Shown here: piece by piece, positions 35,222 to 43,639 of the stretch
How the letters are laid out: the number at the start of each line of letters is the position of its first letter
Numbering within the stretch: position 1 is the first letter of the stretch
Origin: Nitrospira sp.
GTDB taxonomy: Bacteria; Nitrospirota; Nitrospiria; Nitrospirales; Nitrospiraceae
Length of the DNA stretch: 64,000 nt
NCBI GenBank assembly: GCA_022226935.1
Contig: CP092081.1
Span: 916,734 to 980,733 of the forward strand
Direction of reading: 5' to 3'
Program-made: the position numbers and the translations under genes
Notes under the pieces: generated by a model
What the model was told of the DNA's origin: nothing
The model's database searches: none
Seen by the model: only the letters and a program-made list of their open reading frames with translations

Positions 35222-35764
35222 ATGAAATTCTGCAGCGAGTGTGGGGCCGGGCTGTCGAAAAAAATTCCTCCCGGCGACAACCTGCCGCGGTTCGTCTGCG
35301 AAACCTGTCAGGTCGTCCATTACATCAATCCGAAAATCGTCGCCGGTTGTATTCCCGAGTGGGAAGACAAAATCCTGCTTTGCCGCCGGGCGATCGAACC
35401 TCGCATCGGCCACTGGACCTTTCCCGCCGGCTTTATGGAAATCGGCGAAAGCACGGAACAAGCCGCCGTTCGGGAAACGTTCGAGGAAGCGCATGCGGAG
35501 GTGGAAATCACGTCCCTCTATGCCGTGCTGAGCCTGCCGCGTATTAGTCAGGTGCATATGATCTTTCGCGGGACGATGCGCACGCCGGAATTCAAACCCG
35601 GTATAGAAAGCCTGGATGTGCGATTGTTCACGCTGGACGCCATTCCCTGGGACGATCTGGCCTTTCCCGTCATCCAGGACGCTCTGGAACGATATGTCGC
35701 GGACGTGGCCCGGGGTAGCTTCACTATGCATTTCGGCAGCGTGTTTCCTCGGATGAAATCGTAA
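35222..35764 (+). CDS. Zinc-ribbon Nudix hydrolase
   Basis: A 180-residue protein from ATG 35222 (GGGAG eight bases before). A four-Cys zinc ribbon (FCSECG at 3-8 and CETC at about 26-29) leads into a Nudix domain with GFMEIGEST and [11 protein letters not shown]. This plan is close to NudC and to YjhB/ADP-ribose pyrophosphatase-like proteins. It may act on NADH, ADP-ribose or a related dinucleotide. The start is close to the divergent methyltransferase gene. It is followed by the GTGAAGCGT repeat cluster. Confidence 0.9.
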   Translation: MKFCSECGAGLSKKIPPGDNLPRFVCETCQVVHYINPKIVAGCIPEWEDKILLCRRAIEPRIGHWTFPAGFMEIGESTEQAAVRETFEEAHAEVEITSLYAVLSLPRISQVHMIFRGTMRTPEFKPGIESLDVRLFTLDAIPWDDLAFPVIQDALERYVADVARGSFTMHFGSVFPRMKS

Positions 35765-35894
35765 GCGGCCGTGAAGCGTGAAATGTTAGACGTGAAACGT
35801 AAAAGGTAAGGCGTAGCTGGACGTGAGCCTGCGCTGATTCCGGAATTCAACCCTCATCTCTACCTTTCACGTCTCACGGTTCACCTTTCACGCC
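35765..35894. repeat. GTGAAGCGT-type repeat cluster with inverted copies
   Basis: Direct copies GTGAAGCGTGAA (35771-35782) and CGTGAAACGT (35791-35800) face inverted copies CCTTTCACG...CACGGTTCACCTTTCACG (35862-35892). The cluster can fold back on itself and fills the whole gap between two convergent genes. Single copies of the same unit occur near 59047 and 61054. Confidence 0.6.
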
Positions 35895-35897
35895 CCC

Positions 35898-36206
35898 TCA
35901 GCTGCGGCTGGGCATGATGAGCCCCAACTCACTTGCAGGCGGATGCGCGAACAGAAAGCCCTTGTTCGCCTGAAAGTCCACCGTCATCCCGCTCGTCCGG
36001 TGTGCGCTCGACCGGTCCAACGCAATCGTCAGGCCTTCAATCTGTTCGACTACATCCTCTTCGCGAACTGCCGCTTCCAGCGTAATCGAGAGAGAGAGCC
36101 GCTGTTCATTCACATCGCGCACGGCAATCCGCACCACCGGATCTTCAGGATGTTCCAGTAGCAACGCCCGCAGGCGGTCGACAGCCTTTTGCGTGAGGGT
36201 GAGCAT
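35898..36206 (-). CDS. IscA/HesB-fold protein lacking the iron-sulphur cysteines
   Basis: A 102-residue protein with the A-type carrier fold: MLTLTQKAVDRLRALL at the start, VRIAVRD, LSLSITLE, and DFQANKGFLF near the end. The three cysteines that hold the cluster in IscA are absent; the C-terminal CGCG segment is replaced by NKGFLF, and the protein has no Cys at all. It therefore should not carry iron-sulphur. It begins two bases after the toxin gene stop (TGACGATG), so it is co-translated with the toxin-antitoxin genes. Confidence 0.7.
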   Translation of the reverse strand: MLTLTQKAVDRLRALLLEHPEDPVVRIAVRDVNEQRLSLSITLEAAVREEDVVEQIEGLTIALDRSSAHRTSGMTVDFQANKGFLFAHPPASELGLIMPSRS

Positions 36207-36208
36207 CG

Positions 36209-36481
36209 TCAGGCTCCGGAAGTCCGGCCTACTGACCTGTGCTGAATATAGTGAATATCCACCATCTGCTCCGATCGGTCGATCGAGTAGAAGATGCGCC
36301 AGTCGCCCACGGCATATTTATGGATGCCGGGCAAATCAGCCGCCACTGGTTCATGCCGCAAATTCTCTACGTTGGAAGCCAGCCACTTTGTTTTGTCGAA
36401 CAATCGCTGGGCCATGGCGGGATCGGCAGCGCGCAGGTCGGTGATCACGTCGGGGCGAAACGCGAGGCGAAACCAGGGCAT
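36209..36481 (-). CDS. RelE/ParE-family toxin
   Basis: A 90-residue protein from ATG 36481, directly after the antitoxin stop (TAACATG). The fold is typical for RelE/ParE toxins: a start strand FRLAFRPDVITDL, two helices (PAMAQRLFDKTKWLASNVENL), and the final strands LPGIHKYAVGDWRIFYSID and MVDIHYIQHRS. The pattern GDWRIFY-x-ID-x-VDIHYIQHR is the core of the family. It is either a ribosome-dependent mRNase or a gyrase poison; the sequence does not tell which. Confidence 0.85.
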   Translation of the reverse strand: MPWFRLAFRPDVITDLRAADPAMAQRLFDKTKWLASNVENLRHEPVAADLPGIHKYAVGDWRIFYSIDRSEQMVDIHYIQHRSVGRTSGA

Positions 36482-36482
36482 G

Positions 36483-36701
36483 TTACCACCGCAGACCGAG
36501 CTTGTCGGCCACCTCGTCACCGGAGAGACGCTCTGTTGAGGAGAGGGACTGCTTCAGGCGTTCGCGGACGGACTCACCGAGCGGCGCGCCGAGATCAGGA
36601 TCGCCGATCAATGTTCGCAGCCGGTCATCGACGAGACCTTCTACAAGGTTCTTGAGTTCCGCCAAGCTTAAGTTGGAGAGGGTCATGGTCGGTTCAGTCA
36701 T
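36483..36701 (-). CDS. Antitoxin of the RelE/ParE pair
   Basis: A 72-residue acidic-to-neutral protein from ATG 36701: MTEPTMTLSNLSLAELKNLVEGLVDDRL, then a C-terminal arm (ESVRERLKQSLSSTERLSGDEVADKLGL). Its helical plan, size and position directly before a RelE-like gene support the antitoxin role. No good ribosome site is seen at 36701; ATG 36686 is an alternative. Earlier in-frame starts overlap the sigma-factor gene and look wrong. Confidence 0.75.
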   Translation of the reverse strand: MTEPTMTLSNLSLAELKNLVEGLVDDRLRTLIGDPDLGAPLGESVRERLKQSLSSTERLSGDEVADKLGLRW

Positions 36702-36774
36702 AATAAATCGAGCATACGGGGCCGGTTGCCGCAAATGCAAGAATAGCGTTCGGGTGTCGGCTCCTGCGTTTCCC

Positions 36775-37362
36775 TCACGCCCCGCACGTCGATCCGCTGG
36801 TTGCCTCGCAGGAACAATCCAAACAGCCGTGCACGGAGCAGGTGCCGCAGACCTTTTCGATTTGGCGACGCAGCGCCGCTCTGGCTCGATGGACCCGGAC
36901 GGCCGCATTCTCGGCGGTGATGCCTGACTGTTGAGCCAGATCTTTCAATGTGCCTTCTTGCAGATCCACGATCTGCAGCGCTTCGCGATATTCCGGTTTG
37001 AGCGTTTCGAGCAAACCCGAAACGCACTGGCAGATCTCCTGCCGCAATTCTGCTTCCGGCTCCTGGATATCCGGAAATTCCCTCGTCCAAGCTTCCAACA
37101 CCCGTTCGGCGGCCGATCGCTGCCGGTAGTGATCGATCACGGCGTTCCGGAGCACGCGATAGAACCAGGCCACGACCTTTTCGTCGTCCACGCCGGCTCC
37201 GCGCTCCAAGCCACGCGCAAACGCGGTTTGAAGGATGTCCTCCGCCACGGCCCTCGACTCCACCCGCCGCTCCAGGAACGCCAGAAACTGCTTATGTCCC
37301 TTCACCAGCTGTGCGATGGCCTCCGGCGAGAGCGCTGTCGATGGTGTGGATTCCTGCGTCAT
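36775..37362 (-). CDS. ECF sigma factor with a cysteine-rich C-terminal tail
   Basis: A 195-residue sigma-70 family protein of the extracytoplasmic-function class. Region 2 is at residues 20-90 (FLAFLERRV, AEDILQTAFARGLE, VVAWFYRVLRNAVIDHYRQR), region 4 at 115-170 (LKPEYREALQIVDLQEGTLKDLAQQSGITAENAAVRVHRARAAL). After it comes a tail with six Cys (KVCGTCSVHGCLDCSCEAT and TCGA), which could bind a metal or sense thiol stress. No anti-sigma gene is beside it. The start ATG 37362 has no clear ribosome site; a longer frame to 37611 overlaps a divergent gene. It faces a cysteine-rich mini-protein gene across a 106-base gap. Confidence 0.9.
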   Translation of the reverse strand: MTQESTPSTALSPEAIAQLVKGHKQFLAFLERRVESRAVAEDILQTAFARGLERGAGVDDEKVVAWFYRVLRNAVIDHYRQRSAAERVLEAWTREFPDIQEPEAELRQEICQCVSGLLETLKPEYREALQIVDLQEGTLKDLAQQSGITAENAAVRVHRARAALRRQIEKVCGTCSVHGCLDCSCEATSGSTCGA

Positions 37363-37393
37363 GGGAGGCAGCTTACCAAAGTCTGTATCGAAC

Positions 37394-37419
37394 TGTAAGG
37401 TTTTCGGGGGCACGCCGTC
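37394..37419 (+). promoter_or_regulatory. Candidate ECF-type promoter of the cysteine-rich mini-protein
   Basis: TGTAAGG (37394-37400) and CGTC (37416-37419) are 15 bases apart, as in ECF-sigma promoters with a CGTC -10 box, and point towards the mini-protein gene 50 bases downstream. The link to the adjacent sigma factor is an inference. Confidence 0.35.
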
Positions 37420-37468
37420 AGCCCTTGTGACAACGCAATCACGCGTTGGCATAGCAAAGGAGACCACC

Positions 37469-37630
37469 ATGGCCGACATGAAGACATCCATCTCGCAGAA
37501 AATCGCCAAGACCGGCTGTTGCGGAACATGCGACTGTTCCTCTTGTACGTGCGGATGCCAGGCCAATGCCTGTCGTTGTGAGCAAATCAATTGCCAATGC
37601 GGGTGCCGCAAGCGAACCGCCGGCCGGTAG
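37469..37630 (+). CDS. Cysteine-rich mini-protein, metallothionein-like
   Basis: A 53-residue protein from ATG 37469, behind AAAGGAG. After 16 residues it carries twelve Cys in close CC, CxC and CxxC spacing (GCCGTCDCSSCTCGCQ then CRCEQINCQCGC), a composition seen in metal-binding thioneins. It has no signal peptide. It differs from the SmtA-type protein at 2343 in order and spacing. It is divergent from an ECF sigma factor that also ends in a Cys-rich tail, and may be its target. Metal bound is unknown. Confidence 0.75.
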   Translation: MADMKTSISQKIAKTGCCGTCDCSSCTCGCQANACRCEQINCQCGCRKRTAGR

Positions 37631-37867
37631 GCCGGCTCTATCCCGGCCCTCCGGATTCCGGTGGGCCGGGACCGGGATCGTCACTGACAAATCTGTATGC
37701 GTCGGCATTGTGAGGGGTTCGCGCTTGCCCTATCATGCTTTCAAGCAATCGACAGCGGGATGAGCTGGTGAAATCGGCGAATGGGTCAAAGGGTACGGCG
37801 GGCGGGCTTGTAGACGTGACTCCCATGCGGTACATAGTTTCTGACCCCGCGCAACGGAACGGGTCCT

Positions 37868-38329
37868 ATGCGAGATTTAGAATTAAAAGTCCCTCCGCTG
37901 GCTCTGGTATTTCTGGCAGGCGGATGCATGTGGCTGATCACCTGGGCGGCTCCGGCCTTTGGATGTGCCTTTCCCGCTCGTGTCGCCACTGCCGTGGGGG
38001 CGGTGATCATCGGCGTCGCCATTGCGGGGATGGGTATCATGTCATTCAGAATGGCCAAGACCACCGTCAATCCGATGAAGCCGGAATCATCATCCGCGCT
38101 GGTCGTCACCGGCATCTATCGGTTGACGCGCAATCCGATGTATCTGGGTTTCTTGTGGATCTTGTTCGGCTGGGGCATATTTCTTTCGAACGCGCCGGCT
38201 CTCCTGATTCTTCCCGGTTTCATCTTCTATATGAATCGGTTCCAGATCGAACCGGAGGAACGGGCGCTCGCCCGTCTGTTCGGCCCGGCATTCGTGGAGT
38301 ACCGAATTCAAGTTCGAAGATGGATCTAA
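37868..38329 (+). CDS. Isoprenylcysteine methyltransferase/PEMT-like membrane protein
   Basis: A 153-residue membrane protein with about four helices (LALVFLAGGCMWLITWA, VGAVIIGVAIAGMGIM, FLWILFGWGIFLS, LLILPGFIFYM). The C-terminal part has the ICMT/phospholipid methyltransferase signature: GIYRLTRNPMYLGF, then EPEERALARLFGPAFVEYRIQVRRWI. It should transfer a methyl group from SAM to a lipid or thiol at the inner membrane. It ends six bases before the next gene. Confidence 0.85.
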   Translation: MRDLELKVPPLALVFLAGGCMWLITWAAPAFGCAFPARVATAVGAVIIGVAIAGMGIMSFRMAKTTVNPMKPESSSALVVTGIYRLTRNPMYLGFLWILFGWGIFLSNAPALLILPGFIFYMNRFQIEPEERALARLFGPAFVEYRIQVRRWI

Positions 38330-38335
38330 CGGCTC

Positions 38336-39595
38336 ATGCGCTTTATCCACGCAGCTGATCTCCATATCGACAGTCCCCTGCGCGGGCTCGATCGCTACGA
38401 CGGCGCGCCGGTCGAGCGATTGCGGACGGCGACACGCAGCGCGTTCGAGCGGCTGATCGACAAGGCGATCAGTGAACGCGTGGATTTTCTGCTTTTGGCC
38501 GGGGATATCTACGACTGTGACTGGCAGGATTTTCACACCGGGTTGTTTTTTCGAGGACAGATGGTCCGGTTGGAGCGAGAGGGGATTCGGGTCTTCATCG
38601 TGCAAGGAAACCATGATGCGCAGGGTGTCATCTCCAAACAGCTCGTCCTGCCGCCGAATGTCACGGTATTTTCGAGCCGCAGCGCCCAGACGATCCGTCT
38701 CGACGCGCTTTCGGTAGCGATTCATGGCCGCAGTTTTCCCGAACGGGCGGTCGATGAGGACCTTGTCCCGTCCTATCCTGAGCCTGTGCCGGGCTTCTTC
38801 AACATCGGCCTCTTGCATACGAGCCTGACAGGCCGCGCCGAGCATGACACCTACGCGCCTACAGATCTGGCAACGCTGAACAGCAAGGGGTACGACTACT
38901 GGGCCCTGGGGCATGTGCATGCGCGCGAAGTGATTGCCGAGCGCCCGCGCATCATCTTTCCCGGAAATCTGCAGGGCCGCCATGCGAAGGAAACGGGGCC
39001 GAAGGGTTGCGAACTCGTGAGGGTAGAGGCCGGCCGAATCGAAAGTGAATTCGTGGCGCTCGACGTCGTCCGCTGGAATCAACTGACGGTGCCGCTGGAG
39101 GGTATACACCGGTTGGAAGCCTTGGGAGAGGCCTTCCGCCATGCGTTGGATCCGCTGCTTACTGGCGCGATGGATCGCTTGCACGCGGTGCGGGTAACCT
39201 TGGTGGGATCGACGGAACTTCATCGGTTGGAAGCGAGCCAGCCCGGCACCTTGGCGGCGGCGATGTATGGGGCGGCTCAGGACATTGGTGAGGCCGAAGT
39301 CTGGATTGAACAGGTGCGGCTCGATCTTTCCACTCCGCTGGATCGCGTCCGAACCGCGCAACGCCAGGATGCGGTGGGTGAACTCGTCCGTCTCGTCGAT
39401 GCAATTGTCGGCGACGAGTCGGAATTGCTGCGATGGGCGCAGGCCGAACTCGGTGATCTCCTTGGCTCTCTTCCGCAGGAAGTGGCAGCCGGCGACGCGC
39501 CGAAGCTCGACGACCCGGTCGAATTGACACAGCTCATGATGAACGCGGAAGCCACGGTGTTGGCGCGTTTGACTGAGCCCGGAGCAGAGGCATGA
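38336..39595 (+). CDS. SbcD/YhaO-like DNA-repair metallophosphoesterase
   Basis: A 419-residue protein. The calcineurin-like phosphoesterase motifs are in order: FIHAADLHIDSPL, LLLAGDIYD, VQGNHDA, LLHTSL and YWALGHVHAREV; these bind two manganese or iron ions. The C-terminal third is a helical capping region. Homologues SbcD, Mre11 and YhaO cut DNA ends together with an SMC-like ATPase. Its stop overlaps the start of the next gene by four bases, so the two form one complex. Confidence 0.92.
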   Translation: MRFIHAADLHIDSPLRGLDRYDGAPVERLRTATRSAFERLIDKAISERVDFLLLAGDIYDCDWQDFHTGLFFRGQMVRLEREGIRVFIVQGNHDAQGVISKQLVLPPNVTVFSSRSAQTIRLDALSVAIHGRSFPERAVDEDLVPSYPEPVPGFFNIGLLHTSLTGRAEHDTYAPTDLATLNSKGYDYWALGHVHAREVIAERPRIIFPGNLQGRHAKETGPKGCELVRVEAGRIESEFVALDVVRWNQLTVPLEGIHRLEALGEAFRHALDPLLTGAMDRLHAVRVTLVGSTELHRLEASQPGTLAAAMYGAAQDIGEAEVWIEQVRLDLSTPLDRVRTAQRQDAVGELVRLVDAIVGDESELLRWAQAELGDLLGSLPQEVAAGDAPKLDDPVELTQLMMNAEATVLARLTEPGAEA

Positions 39596-42500
39596 AACTG
39601 CTCAAGCTGTTGCTCCGGGCATATGGTCCGTTCACCGGAAAAGTCCTGGATTTTTCGACGGGCCCTGCCAACCTTCACCTGATTTATGGTCCCAACGAAG
39701 CAGGCAAGTCGTCGGCCTTGCGCGCCATGATGGATCTGCGATTCGGCATTCCCGTCCGGAGCCCGGACGATTTTCTCCACGCCGCCGGTGATCTCCGGAT
39801 CGGCGGGATCTTTGCCACGGCTAATGGCGAGCCGATCGGCTTTGTGCGCCGTAAAGGCAAGGGGGCGACGCTGGCACGGCTCAATGTCCTGACGGAGCAC
39901 CCAGATCAATCGCTCGTCATCGAACCGGGGCACGAACGCGGACTGACCGGGGGGCTGGAACGGGCCGAGTTCGAGGCCATGTTCGGACTCACTCCTGGCC
40001 GTTTGCGTGAAGGCGGAAAAGTGCTCCTGCGCGGCGAGGGGGATCTGGGATCGGCCCTGTTCGAAGCGAGCGCGGGGACCGGCGGCATCGCGGCCTTGCT
40101 CGCGGCACTGGAGAATGACGCGAAGAAGCTCTATAGCCCCCATGGACGGGCGCAGAATGCCGTGATCAATGAGGCGCGCCGGCGGCTCGATGAACAGCGG
40201 CAGGCCTGGCGCGAGGCGCAAACCAAGCCGGCGGAGTGGCAAAGTTTGAATCGCGCGCATGAAGCCGCGGCCGCGGCGCTGGCGGACGTGGGCGTGACTC
40301 TCGAACGGTTGCGCCGGCGCGAGAACGAATTGACTGAACTGCGTACGGTCGAACCGCTGCTGCATACGCATGACGCGGCGGCGGTACAGTTGGCGTCGTG
40401 TGCCGGAATTCCGGACTTGCCGGAGCAGGCGCGAGAAGAACGGCTGGCGGCGTTGCAGGAACTCAACCATGCGGAACGGAGCTTGAGAGAAGCGGAAGTC
40501 GAGACGGAGCGATGCGCGCATGCGCTGGGTGCCTTGGTGCTCGAACCCTTGGTGCTGGAGCATGCCGGTGCAATCGAACGATTGGTCTCTGGTGTAACGG
40601 CAGCGGCTCGTCATCGGATCGAAGTCCAACAACAAGGGGCGGTGATTGCCGCTCTCGAAGCGAACCTTGGGCTAGCCGTGGCGCGGTTGGCGCCGGGGCA
40701 TGAGTTGCGCGACGTGTTGCAAGCCCTGCCGTCTTCCGCTGATCGCCTGGTTTTGGACGACCATCTGATGCAGGTGAGCCGATTACATGATCGGCTCGAT
40801 CATTTCGAGCAACGGGCCAGGGCGTTGGATCAGGCCCTGGCAGCGGATCACATGGAGTCTCCGCTCCTGTCCGATCACGCCTCCCGGCAGCAGCTCGTGA
40901 CGGCCATCCGCGGAGCGCAATCGCTGGGTGATGTGGTCCGGCGGCGGAAGGAATTGGATGATCAACGGCGAGAAATGGAACTCGTCCTCGAACAGGCTCT
41001 GTCCGATGTCGGGCTTGCCTCCGACCAGGCGTTGCGCCGCGCTCAACCATTGCTGGATGCGCAAATTGCGCATACGAGGCGGGAATTGACCGATCTCGAT
41101 GAGCAGATCCGCAAGTTGCGCGATGAACAGGAATTGTTGGGCCGCGACCTGGACGGGCAGCGGCTGCGACTCAGGCAGTTGGCCGCCGAAGGCGAAGTTG
41201 TGACAGCCGAGACGCTGCGTCAGGCGCGGGCCAAGCGTGATGAACGCTGGTCGGCAATCCGTCAGGTCTACATCGACCAGACTCAGCGTCCCGATCAGTT
41301 GTCCTTGGGGTTTGATACCGGACGGGCCATCCCGGACATGTTCGAAGCGGCGTTGAGCGAGGCCGACCGGCAGGCGGATCTCTTGCGCGCCGATGCGAAA
41401 CGCGCGGCCGGCCTGGAGGAATGCGCGGGACGTATCGAACAGATGGAGGCGCGGCGCTCGGATATCGAACGACAGATGGCACGGCTCTCGGCAAGTCGCG
41501 GAACGACGCTTGCCGCATGGGCGCAGCGGCTGAAAGACGCCGGTCTGCCTGATCTGGCTCCCGAAGCGTTGCGGGAATGGCAGGGGCGGCGAGCCGAGGC
41601 GCTCCAAATAGCGGAGCGTGTGGCTGGATTGCGAGCGGCAAGTGAGCAGTTGAAAGAAGAGACAAAAGAAGCGGCGGTTGGAATCAGGGCAGCCCTGCTG
41701 AAGCTGGGGCAATCGGTGGGCGAGCCGAATTCGGCTGATGTGGCGGTGTTGCCGTCGTTGATCGAACAGGCGGTGGCCTATGACACCAAGGCTGTCGAAG
41801 CTGAAGCCGCCTACAATGCGAAGGAACAAGCAGGCAAGGTGCAACGGATGGAGCGCCAGGAACTCGACCGTTCGATGGCTGAGATAGAAGCCGATGTACG
41901 GCGCCGCCAGTCCGCATTGCAGGAGTGGCATGCACGGTTGTTCCTCGCGTCCGACACGCTTCCGGCGGCGATCAAAGTTCGTCTGGATGAACTGGATGAT
42001 ATGGCACGCCAAGCGGCGGCCTTAGGCGAAGCAACACAACGCAAGACCCAGGTGCAGGCCATCCTCGATGATCTTACCGCGCAATCCAAAGAGGTGGCGG
42101 CATTGCTGGGCGCACCGGCGCCTCAGATCGTGGAGGACTTTGCGGACCGTTTACGCGGCAGAATCGCGGCGGCACGGGTTGCCGAGCAGGAGCGGACCAC
42201 CCTTCTGCGCGAGCAACGGAAGGCCGAGGAGAAGCGGCGGCGTGCGGCATCGGACCAGGCAGCTCAGCAGGCCATATTGGCAAGACTCTGTACCACTGCC
42301 GGGGTGGCGAATCTCGATGAGCTTCCACGGTATGAGGAGTCGGCCTTGCGCAAGCGGGAGGCAGCCGCAACCCTGACTCAGGTGCGGCAACAGATCGCGG
42401 CCGCCTCGTCTCATTCCGTGGAGGAGCTGCGCCGGCGCCTGTCCGGACGCGATGCGGTAACGATCGAGACCGAGCGAGAACAGTGCCGATCGGAGATCAC

Positions 42501-43122
42501 GATCCGTGAAGAGGAACAGGCAACTGCGCGTCGAGCCGAAGAGCAGGCGCGGTTGGCCCTGAATGCCATCGACTCATCGGACCTCGCTGCCCGATCTCGC
42601 GAGGCCATGGAATCCGCCGCTGCCCGGTATCGCTCGGCCATCAGGCCTTGGGCCAGGCTGAGGCTGGCCCAAGGCCTGCTGCAGGAAGCCCTGAATCGCT
42701 TTCGGGAACGGGCGCAGGCACCCATGATTACCAAAGCCTCCGCCTATTTCGCGTTGATGACGGACGGGGACTATGAACGGTTGATCAGTGACGATACCGG
42801 AGGGCAGCCGCGATTGTGCGCATTGCGCCCCGGCGGCGCGCCGGTCTCGGTTGAAGAAATGAGCGAGGGCACGGCGGACCAATTGTATCTGGCATTGCGC
42901 TTGGCGGCGCTGGACGTTCGGCGAGCCGCCCATCCGCAGATGCCGCTCGTGCTGGACGACGCGCTGATGACCTCCGACGACCGGCGTGTCGCTCACATCC
43001 TGCGGGCCTTGGTTCGCTTCGCCGAGGAGGGGCAGGTGCTCATCTTCACCCACCATCGCCATCTTCTGGATGTCGCACGGGCGGCTCTCGGCGAGCAGGC
43101 CTTCGTCGCGCATCACCTCTGA
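39592..43122 (+). CDS. SMC-like AAA ATPase (YhaN/SbcC family)
   Basis: A 1176-residue protein. Walker A is near the N-terminus (YGPNEAGKSSALRAMM, about residues 31-46). A long alpha-helical coiled-coil region fills residues 170-1000, and the C-terminal lobe has the ABC signature-like EMSEGTADQLYLALRLA and Walker B LVLDDALMT with the D-loop SDDRR. It should dimerise through the coiled coils and act with the phosphoesterase upstream in processing broken or blocked DNA. The YhaN type lacks the zinc-hook CxxC of SbcC; none was found here. Confidence 0.9.
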   Translation: MKLLKLLLRAYGPFTGKVLDFSTGPANLHLIYGPNEAGKSSALRAMMDLRFGIPVRSPDDFLHAAGDLRIGGIFATANGEPIGFVRRKGKGATLARLNVLTEHPDQSLVIEPGHERGLTGGLERAEFEAMFGLTPGRLREGGKVLLRGEGDLGSALFEASAGTGGIAALLAALENDAKKLYSPHGRAQNAVINEARRRLDEQRQAWREAQTKPAEWQSLNRAHEAAAAALADVGVTLERLRRRENELTELRTVEPLLHTHDAAAVQLASCAGIPDLPEQAREERLAALQELNHAERSLREAEVETERCAHALGALVLEPLVLEHAGAIERLVSGVTAAARHRIEVQQQGAVIAALEANLGLAVARLAPGHELRDVLQALPSSADRLVLDDHLMQVSRLHDRLDHFEQRARALDQALAADHMESPLLSDHASRQQLVTAIRGAQSLGDVVRRRKELDDQRREMELVLEQALSDVGLASDQALRRAQPLLDAQIAHTRRELTDLDEQIRKLRDEQELLGRDLDGQRLRLRQLAAEGEVVTAETLRQARAKRDERWSAIRQVYIDQTQRPDQLSLGFDTGRAIPDMFEAALSEADRQADLLRADAKRAAGLEECAGRIEQMEARRSDIERQMARLSASRGTTLAAWAQRLKDAGLPDLAPEALREWQGRRAEALQIAERVAGLRAASEQLKEETKEAAVGIRAALLKLGQSVGEPNSADVAVLPSLIEQAVAYDTKAVEAEAAYNAKEQAGKVQRMERQELDRSMAEIEADVRRRQSALQEWHARLFLASDTLPAAIKVRLDELDDMARQAAALGEATQRKTQVQAILDDLTAQSKEVAALLGAPAPQIVEDFADRLRGRIAAARVAEQERTTLLREQRKAEEKRRRAASDQAAQQAILARLCTTAGVANLDELPRYEESALRKREAAATLTQVRQQIAAASSHSVEELRRRLSGRDAVTIETEREQCRSEITIREEEQATARRAEEQARLALNAIDSSDLAARSREAMESAAARYRSAIRPWARLRLAQGLLQEALNRFRERAQAPMITKASAYFALMTDGDYERLISDDTGGQPRLCALRPGGAPVSVEEMSEGTADQLYLALRLAALDVRRAAHPQMPLVLDDALMTSDDRRVAHILRALVRFAEEGQVLIFTHHRHLLDVARAALGEQAFVAHHL

Positions 43123-43226
43123 GAGCTGCGCCTCTCTGCAACCGGATGTGGTAGGGGGATTCTCCTAGTACGCGCTCCGGCCCTTCTGCAGTAGTCTCAG
43201 TAGGCGGGAACGGAAAGATGGAAGGC

Positions 43227-43517
43227 ATGAGCCCGGTAAATCGACGCGTCTCCAATGACACCAAGGATATTCGCATCGTGGGGTGCGACGTACATCTGAC
43301 CTTCCGGCAGGTCGGTGGTGATCAATGGTCCGTCGAGGCCACCTTCCGTTGCGGTGTCAGAGATAAGCGACGGGAACAATCCGTTGATTCCGGTCCATGC
43401 GCCACACGTGAAGAGGCGGAGCAACTGGTGCTTGGACGAGTCGGGGACATGCTCGGGCACAATGTGGACAGTCATACCTCCCGCGTAACGAATCCGACCG
43501 AAAAAAACCCTCGATAG
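43227..43517 (+). CDS. Small hypothetical protein
   Basis: About 96 residues from ATG 43227 (99 from 43218), with GGAAGG just before. It begins with a strand pattern (IRIVGCDVHLTFRQVGGDQWSVEATFRCGV) and ends with a helix (REEAEQLVLGRVGDMLG). The protein-like pattern makes it a better choice than the overlapping minus-strand frame. No family was recognised. Confidence 0.5.
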   Translation: MSPVNRRVSNDTKDIRIVGCDVHLTFRQVGGDQWSVEATFRCGVRDKRREQSVDSGPCATREEAEQLVLGRVGDMLGHNVDSHTSRVTNPTEKNPR

Positions 43518-43639
43518 TTCTCTCCTCCCCTGCTGGTGCGGCGCTGCTTTCTCCTGCCTGAGTTCACCTGTATTCTATGCGGCGAGTAGTGGGTAATTCA
43601 TGCATGGTTTTCAACATCGCATGTAACAGGAGGGGCGAT

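Noticed and set aside
35765-35894. CRISPR array
   Set aside because: The repeats are short, uneven and partly inverted, with no regular spacers and no cas genes.
38090-39361. Minus-strand open frame (423 codons) opposite the SbcD-like gene
   Set aside because: It is antisense to clear metallophosphoesterase motifs; the translation is rich in Arg, Gln and His and shows no family.
40783-42012. Minus-strand open frame (409 codons) opposite the YhaN-like ATPase
   Set aside because: The plus strand is a coherent coiled-coil ATPase; the antisense frame is a product of its codon pattern.
43197-43475. Minus-strand 92-codon frame opposite the small hypothetical protein
   Set aside because: The plus-strand frame has a better start and a more protein-like pattern of strands and a helix.
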